NCBI GenBank assembly: GCA_019057385.1
Contig: JAHQJS010000004.1
Span: 186,001-250,000, forward strand
Length of the DNA stretch: 64,000 nt
Source of the DNA: Candidatus Borrarchaeum weybense
Lineage (GTDB): Archaea > Asgardarchaeota > Sifarchaeia > Borrarchaeales > Borrarchaeaceae
Direction: 5' to 3'
The position numbers and the translations under genes are program-made. How positions within the stretch are numbered: position 1 is the first letter of the stretch; every line of letters starts with the position of its first letter. The notes beneath the pieces are model-generated. The model did not search any database, was not told where the DNA came from, and saw nothing but the letters and a program-made list of their open reading frames with translations. Of this stretch, positions 25,768-34,016 are shown one piece after another.

Positions 25768-26832
25768 TTATAGAGACCAGTAAGCAGAATGGACGTTCTT
25801 AACTTCTTTCACAAAATTTTTCGCTTGTATCAAAATCGACTCATCATTTATCCATGTTGGCAGTGGAATAGGCTCTTCTAGAGAAAATTCAATATCTGAT
25901 AGCCCTAATATTATAGATATCCATCCGTAAGGGAGTATAATAGGATTGTATCCACTTCCAATTAAAGTAATTCCTTTTGATCCAGAAATTTGCATAATTT
26001 CTCTATGAATCTCTCCCATCCTTCTTAGTCCATTCAGAGACACTCCTAAATCTGTCAATTTATCAGAGAAATGAGGATCTGAACCTCCGTTTCTAATGAT
26101 TATCTCAGGCTTGAATTCTTTAACTAATGGTAAAACAATTTCTGAATAAGCTAGTTCATAGCAAGAATCGTTCCCATAAACTGGCATGGGAATGTTTACA
26201 TTGTATCCTTCTCCATCTCCTCTACCTACTTCTCTTATATAACCCGTACCTGGATAGAGTGTAGAAGGATTTTGGTGAATAGAAATGAATAATACTTCAG
26301 ACGTCTCAAAAAAAATATTCGCTGTTCCATCCCCATAATGGGCATCTGTGTCTAAAATCAAGATTCGCTTTATTTTCTCCTTTTTTCTTAGGTATTCTGC
26401 ACAAATAGCAACATCGTTCACGATGCAAAACCCACCACCTGAGTTTGGGAATGCATGGTGCATTCCTCCTCCTAAACCCACAGCAGCCGCAGCATTTCCT
26501 TCGAGTATATATTTTAAAGCATTTAAAGACGCACCAACAACGTGCTTTGCAGCTTCAAACATGCCTGGTCGAAGTGGAGTGTCTAATGAGAGCGGTTCAT
26601 ATCTTTTTTCTCCTTGTCTTATCATCTCAAGATATTCTTCATTGTGAACAAGCAATAAATCTTCAAAAGAACAAGGGCTCGATTGGATAATTTTAAGACG
26701 TGGGAGTTCATCTAGACCTAATTGTTTAAATGTGATCAGAAAGTCACTAAATCGTTTCCCTCGGAAGGGGTGACCTTCTCCAAAATCATATTTTGTGAGA
26801 TCTTCTGAGTACATTATCCCAACAACATTCAC
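25768..26832 (-). CDS. Histone-deacetylase-family (AcuC-like) deacetylase
   Basis: About 354 residues from GTG at 26832, chosen because GGAGG lies 7 bases upstream; an in-frame TTG ten codons earlier lacks a site. Catalytic set complete: His125-His126 in GGGMHHAFP, zinc ligands in DTDAHYGDGT (Asp163, His165), Asp252 in NGGSDPH, and Tyr295 in GSGYNP. Class I/II HDAC-like proteins remove acyl groups from lysines or from small amines such as polyamines; the target is not readable. A TATA-like TTTTATATAC lies upstream, shared with the divergent reductase gene. Confidence 0.9.
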   Translation of the reverse strand: MNVVGIMYSEDLTKYDFGEGHPFRGKRFSDFLITFKQLGLDELPRLKIIQSSPCSFEDLLLVHNEEYLEMIRQGEKRYEPLSLDTPLRPGMFEAAKHVVGASLNALKYILEGNAAAAVGLGGGMHHAFPNSGGGFCIVNDVAICAEYLRKKEKIKRILILDTDAHYGDGTANIFFETSEVLFISIHQNPSTLYPGTGYIREVGRGDGEGYNVNIPMPVYGNDSCYELAYSEIVLPLVKEFKPEIIIRNGGSDPHFSDKLTDLGVSLNGLRRMGEIHREIMQISGSKGITLIGSGYNPIILPYGWISIILGLSDIEFSLEEPIPLPTWINDESILIQAKNFVKEVKNVHSAYWSL

Positions 26833-26899
26833 CCCTTGCCCTCCTCGCAACGTTACTTTCAAATATGATTAGCTTATTGTATATAAAACCGTGGGTGAA

Positions 26900-28126
26900 A
26901 TGGTGAAATACGACGTCATAGTTGTAGGGGCAGGTCCTGCTGGTTCAACAGCTGCAAAAGAAATGGCTAATAAAGGGCTTAAGGTGATTGTTCTTGAGAA
27001 ACATCGCCTCGACAGGGAAAAACCGTGTGCAGGTGGCGTAACAGAGCGAGCAATACAAAGATTTCAAATTCCTGAGAGCATTTTTGATCGATCTTGTGAC
27101 AAGTTATTCTTATGCTCTCCAAAAGGTAAAACAGTTACACTCACCTATCCTGAACGTATAGTAGCTACAACTATGCGAGCCAAACTTGATAAAACTCTCG
27201 CTGATCAAGCAAGTGATCAAGGCGCCGAGTTCAGAGAAAATACTAGAGTTATTGGTATAATTACTGCAAATGGATCTGTAAAAGGTATTAAAGCAAAAAC
27301 GTCAAATGGTTCAAGTGATATTTATGGAGACCTAACAGTTATTGCGAGCGGAACTCCCAGTATATTAACTAAACATCTTGGCTTACAAACAAGTAATAAA
27401 CACTCTCAAGCACTTTGTTATCAATATCAGATGGCAATGGATGAAAAACTTATTGATGATTTAGTTGGCAATCAAATAGAGGTCTATTATGGATCAGATA
27501 TAGCCCCTGGAGGCTATGCTTGGATTTTTCCTAAAAAAGACATTGTTTCGGTAGGCATGGGTACGTGGCTAGAGTTTTTTAAAGGGACAGATATTCGCTT
27601 AAGGGAAAGATTAGATAACTTTATCAGAAATCATTCGGTAGCAAGTGGAAAACTAGCAGATGCAAAAATACTTTACCCGCAAGCCGCTATGATTTCTTTT
27701 CTTGGAGTAATAAAGAGAAATTACGGAAACGGATTTATGGTTGCAGGTGAGGCTGCCGGACACGTTGATTTTGCAAACGGTGAGGGTATTTATTACTCGA
27801 TGATGTCTGGTGAGCATGCAGGAAAAGTCGCATTAAGTGCTTATAACGCTGAAGATTATTCAGCTGATTTTCTCAGGAAATATAAAATTGCGATCGACAA
27901 AGAGATCGAAAAAGATCTTAAAGCATCCTTTAATATAAGAAGGAATATGTTAACAACTAATAAGCAGCAGGAATTTACTGTAGATACTGCTCTTAAAAAC
28001 CGAGGATTCGGAGATCACCTTTGTAAATACATGCGCGGCGAGGTTTCGCCGAGTGATTTTAAATGGTATGCTTTGAAACACCCTGTGTTTCTTTTGAAAA
28101 TGATCTTTGCGCGCTTTAGATCATGA
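26900..28126 (+). CDS. Geranylgeranyl reductase family flavoprotein (archaeal lipid saturation)
   Basis: 408 residues from the ATG at 26900; a GTG at 26891 is possible. The N-terminus has the FAD motif VVGAGPAGSTAAKEMA, then EKPCAGGVTERA with the cysteine typical of geranylgeranyl reductases, PGGYAWIFPK, and the second FAD motif VAGEAAGHVDFANGEGI. It would reduce the double bonds of geranylgeranyl chains of archaeal membrane lipids. A TATA-like GTATATAAAA lies just upstream, so the mRNA is close to leaderless. The 3' end overlaps the convergent ATP-grasp gene by 6 bases. Confidence 0.88.
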   Translation: MVKYDVIVVGAGPAGSTAAKEMANKGLKVIVLEKHRLDREKPCAGGVTERAIQRFQIPESIFDRSCDKLFLCSPKGKTVTLTYPERIVATTMRAKLDKTLADQASDQGAEFRENTRVIGIITANGSVKGIKAKTSNGSSDIYGDLTVIASGTPSILTKHLGLQTSNKHSQALCYQYQMAMDEKLIDDLVGNQIEVYYGSDIAPGGYAWIFPKKDIVSVGMGTWLEFFKGTDIRLRERLDNFIRNHSVASGKLADAKILYPQAAMISFLGVIKRNYGNGFMVAGEAAGHVDFANGEGIYYSMMSGEHAGKVALSAYNAEDYSADFLRKYKIAIDKEIEKDLKASFNIRRNMLTTNKQQEFTVDTALKNRGFGDHLCKYMRGEVSPSDFKWYALKHPVFLLKMIFARFRS

Positions 28127-29362
28127 TTTTGGAGCAGGGATAAGTTGTCTGTAGACATTATTAGCAAGTATTTTAGCTTTTTCTATTGTTATTTCTCTTT
28201 CTTGGCCAGTAACGAAAACGGTACATACCGGATTCGACGGTTCAAGAATGATGCCTTCAACTGGTACATCTACGATATGAGGCATATTTGACAGGTTTGG
28301 AATAATTATTCTCTTTTTTGCATAAAGTATCATTTTTACGGCATAACCTTTTGATTCAAGAGCTTTTTCAGGTAAATTGCCATTAAACGCCTCAATGTGC
28401 AATTTTACTAGATTTGATGATGTAACTGCTTCTATACATTCGAGAGAGCCTTGAAATCGTGGATTAAGTTCGATTAAATAAGGTTGATCACCTCTAATAA
28501 CAAAATCGAATCCATTCGAACCTAAGAGCCCTAATTTTGAACCTAATTCTTCAGAAATACTTTTTATATTATCGATAACTGTTGTTGAATTTTTTAGTGG
28601 AACAATATTTCCGCAATAGCCAAAAGGCATGGAAACTCCTAATTCTGATCTTCCAATTACTTGTTCTGTTACCGAAACAGCTTGACAATCCTTACCTGTT
28701 CCAAGTACTGAACAACTTGCATCAATGCCTTGAATAAATTCTTGAATAAGAATCTTTTTCCCCGAATTTCTTAACTCGTTATATGCCCTATGAAGCTCAT
28801 CTAAATTTGTAATTAATTTAACAAAGAGTCCGCCTGCGCTTCTTGGCGTAGTGAGTACAATTGGATAACCAATATTTTTTGCAATTTCAAGTGCTTCCTC
28901 TGTTTCTTTTACTTCTATAGTCTGTGGGCATTCGATTCCTAATTTCGAGGCTAATCTATAGATACTCAAACGGTCTGAATGACTGATTATCTCTGGAGTA
29001 TTTCCAATAACAGGTGCAATTTTACCAAATCGTTGCCATATTTTAGGTTCATCATCAAAACCGCTGCCTATAAGCAAGAATTTTATCTTTCCATAATAAT
29101 CATCAGCCATTGTTTCGGCTAGGAGGCACATGTATTCAGAAATTGGGCGGAGAAATTTTCTTTTTATTGGATGACTTTTTCTTTGCCGTATAACTGAAAA
29201 AACATGTTCTGCAACAGACCTAAGATCTAAATCTCCAAAAAAGTCAATCGCAAGGACATCATAATTTGCTTTTTTAGCAGAAGTCGCAATGGGTCTTGCA
29301 TTGAACGCAACAACTAAACAGAAGTTGCGATCGTTTTTAGAGTATGTGATATCTTCTTCCAT
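28121..29362 (-). CDS. ATP-grasp ligase (carbamoyl-phosphate-synthase-like fold)
   Basis: A 413-residue soluble protein. After an N-terminal Rossmann-like pre-ATP-grasp domain (about 1-130) come the ATP-grasp signatures: GYPIVLTTPRSAGGLFVKLI, KKILIQEFIQGIDASCSVLG and YLIELNPRFQGSLE, where the last glutamate and asparagine bind magnesium. Such enzymes join a carboxylate to an amine or thiol through an acyl-phosphate. Related archaeal genes are annotated as generic ATP-grasp proteins; substrate unknown. Start ATG at 29362 behind GGGAAG. Confidence 0.82.
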   Translation of the reverse strand: MEEDITYSKNDRNFCLVVAFNARPIATSAKKANYDVLAIDFFGDLDLRSVAEHVFSVIRQRKSHPIKRKFLRPISEYMCLLAETMADDYYGKIKFLLIGSGFDDEPKIWQRFGKIAPVIGNTPEIISHSDRLSIYRLASKLGIECPQTIEVKETEEALEIAKNIGYPIVLTTPRSAGGLFVKLITNLDELHRAYNELRNSGKKILIQEFIQGIDASCSVLGTGKDCQAVSVTEQVIGRSELGVSMPFGYCGNIVPLKNSTTVIDNIKSISEELGSKLGLLGSNGFDFVIRGDQPYLIELNPRFQGSLECIEAVTSSNLVKLHIEAFNGNLPEKALESKGYAVKMILYAKKRIIIPNLSNMPHIVDVPVEGIILEPSNPVCTVFVTGQEREITIEKAKILANNVYRQLIPAPKS

Positions 29363-29509
29363 TATCTTCCCACTAGAATAATAAATACACTAACGAAATC
29401 TTCATTAATAAATTGAAATGAAGTTCATAATGTTAGCATCATTAGAGAATATTGTTAGGACATCTATCTCAAAAAATTATCATATTAAATCTAAATCTAG
29501 GGGGATTAA

Positions 29510-29971
29510 TTGAGCTTAAGTGAAGAAGATTATTGGGCCAGGCTGGCTTATGAAGCAAAACATGTTAAAAGTGAAGAACCTGGGTTCAAACCTGAAAAAG
29601 GGGATATTCGTAAATGGCATGGTTTCATCCTTGGTACTGAATTGTACGAAGGTGGGGTTTTTCAGATCGAAATTGAAATCCCTAGACAATTTCCTTTCGC
29701 ACCTCCACATGTAAGATGGCTCACAGAAATCTGGCATCCGAATATTTACAAAGAAAAAGTTTGTGTTGGATTACTAGGTAAGGATTGGTCCCCCTCAAAT
29801 AGCTTAGTTGATGTCATTGAGACTCTTAGAATATTATTAGCAGCGCCAAACCCTGCAGATCCTCTAAACACTTCTGCTGCTAATCAGATGGAAAATGATC
29901 TAGAACGCTTCAAGAAGACTGTTAAAGATTTTATTGAGCAATATGCTACTTGGGAAAAATTACAAAATTGA
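29510..29971 (+). CDS. Ubiquitin-conjugating enzyme (E2) homologue
   Basis: A 153-residue protein spanning the whole UBC fold: FQIEIEIPRQFPFAPPHVRW, the HPN tripeptide (76-78), catalytic Cys85 in KVCVGLL, then WSPSNSLVDVIETLRILLAAPNPADPLN and a C-terminal helix. These are the hallmarks of eukaryotic E2s and appear all present. The start is TTG at 29510 with GGGGG a few bases upstream; no better start exists. It would take an activated ubiquitin-like protein from the E1-like enzyme encoded next (124 bases downstream) and pass it to a target. No modifier gene or RING E3 is evident in the window. Confidence 0.93.
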   Translation: MSLSEEDYWARLAYEAKHVKSEEPGFKPEKGDIRKWHGFILGTELYEGGVFQIEIEIPRQFPFAPPHVRWLTEIWHPNIYKEKVCVGLLGKDWSPSNSLVDVIETLRILLAAPNPADPLNTSAANQMENDLERFKKTVKDFIEQYATWEKLQN

Positions 29972-30094
29972 CAAACTCTCTCAAAATAAATACAAATCCA
30001 TTGTGCATCCTATTTTTAAGTTTTAATAATTGTTAATCTGCTAATCTAAAATCAAGAATCTCTGGGATGATTGTGTCTCCTTTCGGTGATCAAA

Positions 30095-31105
30095 ATGAGT
30101 GAAAATGGCGATAGATATCATAGGCAAACTATAATGCCGAACTGGGATCAAAATAAGATTTCTAATGCTACAATATTCCTTGCTGGAGTTGGAGCACTTG
30201 GATGTGTTGTAGCAGAGATATTAACTATGATGGGTGTTGGTAAATTGGTAATTGTGGATTTTGATACTGTTGAACTTTCAAATTTGAACCGTCAATGGCT
30301 ATTCCGTGACGAGGATATTGGAAAATCAAAAGCTTTGGTCGCAAAAGAACATCTTAAAATACTAAATCCTTCTGTCGATGTTATTGCCTTTAATCAAAAG
30401 ATAGAGGACATTCCAGATCGTATTTATGCAATGTGCGATCTGATTGTTTCCTCTTTAGATACCTTTGAGGCACGCCGCTGGTTAAATTCAATGTGTGTTT
30501 CTGTAGGAAAACCATTAATTGATGCAGGTCTTTACGAATTCTTTGGTCATGTTCAGGTAATTATCCCTGGGTCAGATGCTGCATGTCTTGAATGTCAACC
30601 CCTAATCCCCGAAACTCGATTACAGCAAGTTTGTACCCTCCCTGGTGAACCGAGGAAGAAAGAAAGGGATGAACCGAAGGAGGTATTTCCATCTGTTGGA
30701 ACGATTTCTGCCGTAATTGGAGGAATTATGAGCCAAGAAATTGTGAAACTGCTATTAGGGCTTGGGAATCCTATTGGATATCTCTTTTACGATGGTCTTT
30801 CTGAAGAATTCACAAAACTTGATCTTAGTAGAAGATTAGATTGCTTTGTATGTGGTGAAAAGTGGAAACTTGATGAATTAAGATATTTCGCAGAAGGAGA
30901 TGAAAAAATAGGCGAACTACGGAAAAGAATAGCATTGATCTACGGTCTCGCTGATCCTACAATGATAGTGGGAACAAAAATAGTTGATGACGAAATGAGT
31001 ATTACTGAAGCGGAAATATCTGAGCATGCGCTGATCTTCGTTATAGATGCGACTGTGGCTAAACCGATACGAATAAGAGTTGTCTTAACTCATAATTCTG
31101 TTTGA
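30095..31105 (+). CDS. E1-like (ThiF/UBA) activating enzyme with a ubiquitin-like C-terminal domain
   Basis: 336 residues from the ATG at 30095, with GGTGA upstream. Motifs: RYHRQTIMP start, GVGALG (31-36) for ATP, VDFDTVELSNLNRQWLF, cysteine pairs 164/167 and 250/253 for zinc, and Cys180 in VCTLPG, where E1 enzymes carry the catalytic cysteine. Residues 270-320 look like a ubiquitin-type beta-grasp (IGELRKRIALIYGLADP, then VGTKIVDDEMSITEAEIS, then ALIFVI). In eukaryotic E1s the C-terminal ubiquitin-fold domain recruits the E2. It likely forms one unit with the E2 at 29510. Confidence 0.9.
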   Translation: MSENGDRYHRQTIMPNWDQNKISNATIFLAGVGALGCVVAEILTMMGVGKLVIVDFDTVELSNLNRQWLFRDEDIGKSKALVAKEHLKILNPSVDVIAFNQKIEDIPDRIYAMCDLIVSSLDTFEARRWLNSMCVSVGKPLIDAGLYEFFGHVQVIIPGSDAACLECQPLIPETRLQQVCTLPGEPRKKERDEPKEVFPSVGTISAVIGGIMSQEIVKLLLGLGNPIGYLFYDGLSEEFTKLDLSRRLDCFVCGEKWKLDELRYFAEGDEKIGELRKRIALIYGLADPTMIVGTKIVDDEMSITEAEISEHALIFVIDATVAKPIRIRVVLTHNSV

Positions 31106-31151
31106 TATTATAATTTTTTTCTAGAATCAAGATTAATTGGAAGGAAATCTA

Positions 31152-31955
31152 ATGTCTTTTAAACTAGCTATCGTTGGCAAAGGGGGTGTAGGAAAGACCT
31201 TTTTAGCGGGAACTTTAGCAAGGTTATTTGCGAAAGATGGTAAAAATGTTCTTGCAATAGATGCCGATCCTAATTTAAATTTGCATGCAACATTAGGCGG
31301 TATTTCTAAAACAAAGATGAAAAACCTAACACCAATTCGCGAGATGAAAGACCTCATTGAGGAGAGGACGGGCGTTCCTGCAGGGACGTCAGGCATGTTT
31401 GTTCTAAATCCAAAAGTGGATGACATTCCTGATAAATATCATGTTAAATCCGAGGATGGAGTTAAACTTATTGTTCTTGGAACCATCAAGACTGCTGGAG
31501 GCGGCTGTATCTGTCCAGAAAGTGCTCTTTTGCGCGCATTGTTAAGCCACATTATTTTACATCGCGACGAAGTTGTTATAATAGACTTTTATGCAGGTCT
31601 TGAGCATTTAGGGCGAGGCACAAGTAAAGGCGTTGACGCTATGATAATTGTCGTGGAACCAGGAACTAGATCGCTCGATCTAGCAAAAAGAATCAATTCT
31701 CTTGCAGCAAGTCTTGGAGTCCCTCGACGTTATTTCGTTGGAAATAGAATTTCAAATAAACAAGAAGAGGAATTCCTGCTTAATTCAAGCAAAGAGTTAG
31801 AATTGGAGTTATTGGGGCTCATCCCTTATGATACCGAAGTAATTCAATCCGATATTAAAGGCATAGCGCCAATTGACTTTGCCCCAGAATGCCCAGCGCT
31901 CGTTGCGATTCAAAACATCAAAGAAATACTAGAAAAGAAACTTGCTTCTCAGTGA
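31152..31955 (+). CDS. CooC-like MinD/ParA family ATPase
   Basis: 267 residues from the ATG at 31152 behind GGAAGGA. The deviant Walker A GKGGVGKT (9-16), DADPNLNLHATLGG, the CxC motif in GGGCICPES and FYAGLEHLGRGT identify the CooC branch. These ATPases help insert nickel into CO dehydrogenase and related enzymes. No such enzyme is in the window. It follows the E1 gene by 46 bases on the same strand; whether it works with it is unknown. Confidence 0.85.
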   Translation: MSFKLAIVGKGGVGKTFLAGTLARLFAKDGKNVLAIDADPNLNLHATLGGISKTKMKNLTPIREMKDLIEERTGVPAGTSGMFVLNPKVDDIPDKYHVKSEDGVKLIVLGTIKTAGGGCICPESALLRALLSHIILHRDEVVIIDFYAGLEHLGRGTSKGVDAMIIVVEPGTRSLDLAKRINSLAASLGVPRRYFVGNRISNKQEEEFLLNSSKELELELLGLIPYDTEVIQSDIKGIAPIDFAPECPALVAIQNIKEILEKKLASQ

Positions 31956-32084
31956 AATAAGAGCTATCGGGCAGAATTGAAGTATTGAACATCTAGATTT
32001 TTGCTAGGAGTAATTCATTTCAGGTATATCTAACGTATTGCTAGAGATAATACGAATATTAAATACTTCAATCTTAGTTTGTAA

Positions 32085-32798
32085 ATGTATAATCACTTTT
32101 TGACGGCGACAAAAATGACTCAATCTGAAATTGAAGTTGATGGAAACATCATTATCAATGGAAAGGCGTATCCTGCTATTGAACTTCTAAAAGCAATTAA
32201 CAGGTCAGTCGCACTTTCTTTCGATAATGAAACTGCACAATTGATACTTAATGATATGCCTATTAAGCCGGTTAATAGTTCTACAAGAAAAAACGTGTTT
32301 TCTCTTTTATGTTATCACAGCTTAGCGTATTGTTGCCCTAGAACTCATAAATGTGATAAACGTGACGCTACATTGAAAATGCTTAATATCTCGCCAGATG
32401 AGTATTCTCGTATTAAAGATGAGCATCATTCACTTTTTCTAGAATTTGAACACACGCATTCACATACCACTTACAGTGAGAATTCACCGTCACGTGTTGA
32501 TGATAATTTAGATCTTTCATCCTTTTTTGGTAGTCCAAATGAAGATTCAAAGACAGAAAAAGAAAATACAGAGGATTTCCTTAAGGAATTTCTCTCAGGG
32601 AATGATTTCGACAGCAATAGTATGTGGGATAGTTCTTTAAACCAAAATGAAGTCCGTTATGGAAGAAAAAATGTTCCTCCATCAACAGAAACAGGTTTAC
32701 GTAACTTGAGTTATTCTGGCAAATGTCCACGCTGTAGAAAGCGAAACTCTCCTGATGATAAATTCTGTTCTCGTTGTGGAGCGGAACTTAGAGATTAA
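32085..32798 (+). CDS. Uncharacterised protein with C-terminal zinc ribbon
   Basis: 237 residues from the ATG at 32085; an ATG at 32115 is an alternative. Residues 80-90 hold a cysteine cluster (YCCPRTHKC). A low-complexity acidic and serine-rich linker follows (about 120-210). The tail is a zinc ribbon (CPRCRKRNSPDDKFCSRCGAEL). Its position after the E2-E1-CooC genes makes it a candidate partner, but there is no RING signature and the link is inference. A TATA-like ATTAAATAC lies about 25 bases upstream, so it may have its own promoter. Confidence 0.65.
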   Translation: MYNHFLTATKMTQSEIEVDGNIIINGKAYPAIELLKAINRSVALSFDNETAQLILNDMPIKPVNSSTRKNVFSLLCYHSLAYCCPRTHKCDKRDATLKMLNISPDEYSRIKDEHHSLFLEFEHTHSHTTYSENSPSRVDDNLDLSSFFGSPNEDSKTEKENTEDFLKEFLSGNDFDSNSMWDSSLNQNEVRYGRKNVPPSTETGLRNLSYSGKCPRCRKRNSPDDKFCSRCGAELRD

Positions 32799-32933
32799 TA
32801 AGTTCTTAAATACTCTAAATTGCTCCCTAATCAGCCGTTTTTCAAGAATCATCCAATTGGCGAGACTCTATCCAAGTCTAGTAGCATGATCAACGAAGTG
32901 TGGTCTTATTCAACTAGTATACATTGAATCTTG

Positions 32934-33944
32934 TTAAGTTAATCCAAGATGGAGTTCTCGTCTCTCCTTGTAAGTCTGAGGGTAGCCCTCTAAAAGGAAC
33001 AGATACGTAGCATTAATGTCTGCTTTCATTTTTTCTAAAGTCTCAATTTCTGGGTCCGTAACTCCCCAATTGAAAATACTATACTTTCTTCCAATTCGAT
33101 TTAAATCGCGTGTGAAAGCTAATTCTGAAAGAACTCTTTCATAATCTGGGGTTTCAGGCTGTGGGAGTGTAGCTGTAAGCGGTAAAACATTGAATAATAA
33201 TTGATCTGCAATATCAGATAACTTCATCACGTCTTGTCCAAAAAATTTTTTAGCTCCTTCAATATAATCGGTTTCGGGGTCAATATCGACGGTAAGGAGA
33301 ACTTCAATATCTGGATTTAATTCCTTGATTGAACTTGTAGTGTTAGAAAGGAATGTAGTTATTTTATTGGCTCGCCATTCATACCATTGAGAAAGGATGT
33401 CCGGGTCATTGAGTAATGTATCAAACACGAATTCTCTCTCTAAGTTCGTTAATTCTGAAAATTCTTTTCTACATGTTTCACAAAAACAAAACTCTTGTCT
33501 AGCAAATTGATTATCCATCAGTATAATACCATTTATTGGATATGTGAGGATTTCCTTGATTACAGCCATAAGATATTTCCAGTACGACTCTTGGACGGGG
33601 CATACGAAAGTGCCTACGGGAGCTCTGGTAATACCAGATCTATATGCACCATATTTTGGATCCTGAGCAAAATAATTGTCTACAAAGGTTGAAACTATTG
33701 CATAAGCCTCTACGGCGATGTCAGAGGCAATCTGGGTAAAGGAAGAGAAAAATTCGGAATAGCGATCGTCGCTCGGTGCGCTCATACTTCTATAAAGTGT
33801 GTATCCAGTATCTCTCTTCGCCATTAACGCAATTCGCTCTAAAAAACTCCCATAACTCGCGAAAAACTCATCGGAAGTCTCTTTAAGCGTATAAGGGTCA
33901 AGTACGGGGATATGTCCTCTTGTTAATATTTCACGGAGTTCCAT
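32934..33944 (-). CDS. Putative glycoside-hydrolase-like TIM-barrel protein
   Basis: 336 residues, no signal peptide. The segment INGIILMDNQFARQEFCFCETCRKEF is the strand and CxC-x2-C signature of a group of putative glycoside hydrolases (GHL-type TIM barrels). Further strand-like blocks are DIEVLLTVDIDPETD, LLFNVLPLTATLPQ and YSIFNWGVTDPEIE. Substrate is unknown and catalytic acids cannot be assigned safely. Start ATG at 33944 with GGTGATCTT upstream. Lacking export signals, it would act inside the cell. Confidence 0.55.
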   Translation of the reverse strand: MELREILTRGHIPVLDPYTLKETSDEFFASYGSFLERIALMAKRDTGYTLYRSMSAPSDDRYSEFFSSFTQIASDIAVEAYAIVSTFVDNYFAQDPKYGAYRSGITRAPVGTFVCPVQESYWKYLMAVIKEILTYPINGIILMDNQFARQEFCFCETCRKEFSELTNLEREFVFDTLLNDPDILSQWYEWRANKITTFLSNTTSSIKELNPDIEVLLTVDIDPETDYIEGAKKFFGQDVMKLSDIADQLLFNVLPLTATLPQPETPDYERVLSELAFTRDLNRIGRKYSIFNWGVTDPEIETLEKMKADINATYLFLLEGYPQTYKERRELHLGLT

Positions 33945-34016
33945 AAGATCACCATTAATTAGAAATAAACCATAAGAGAACTATGCAATTCTTAGATTTA
34001 ACATTTTCCGTCTCTA

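Noticed and set aside
31976-32072. 11-base inverted repeat (ATTGAAGTATT ... AATACTTCAAT) upstream of the zinc-ribbon gene
   Set aside because: Arms are 75 bases apart and AT-rich; one arm overlaps the likely TATA box. Chance is a sufficient explanation.
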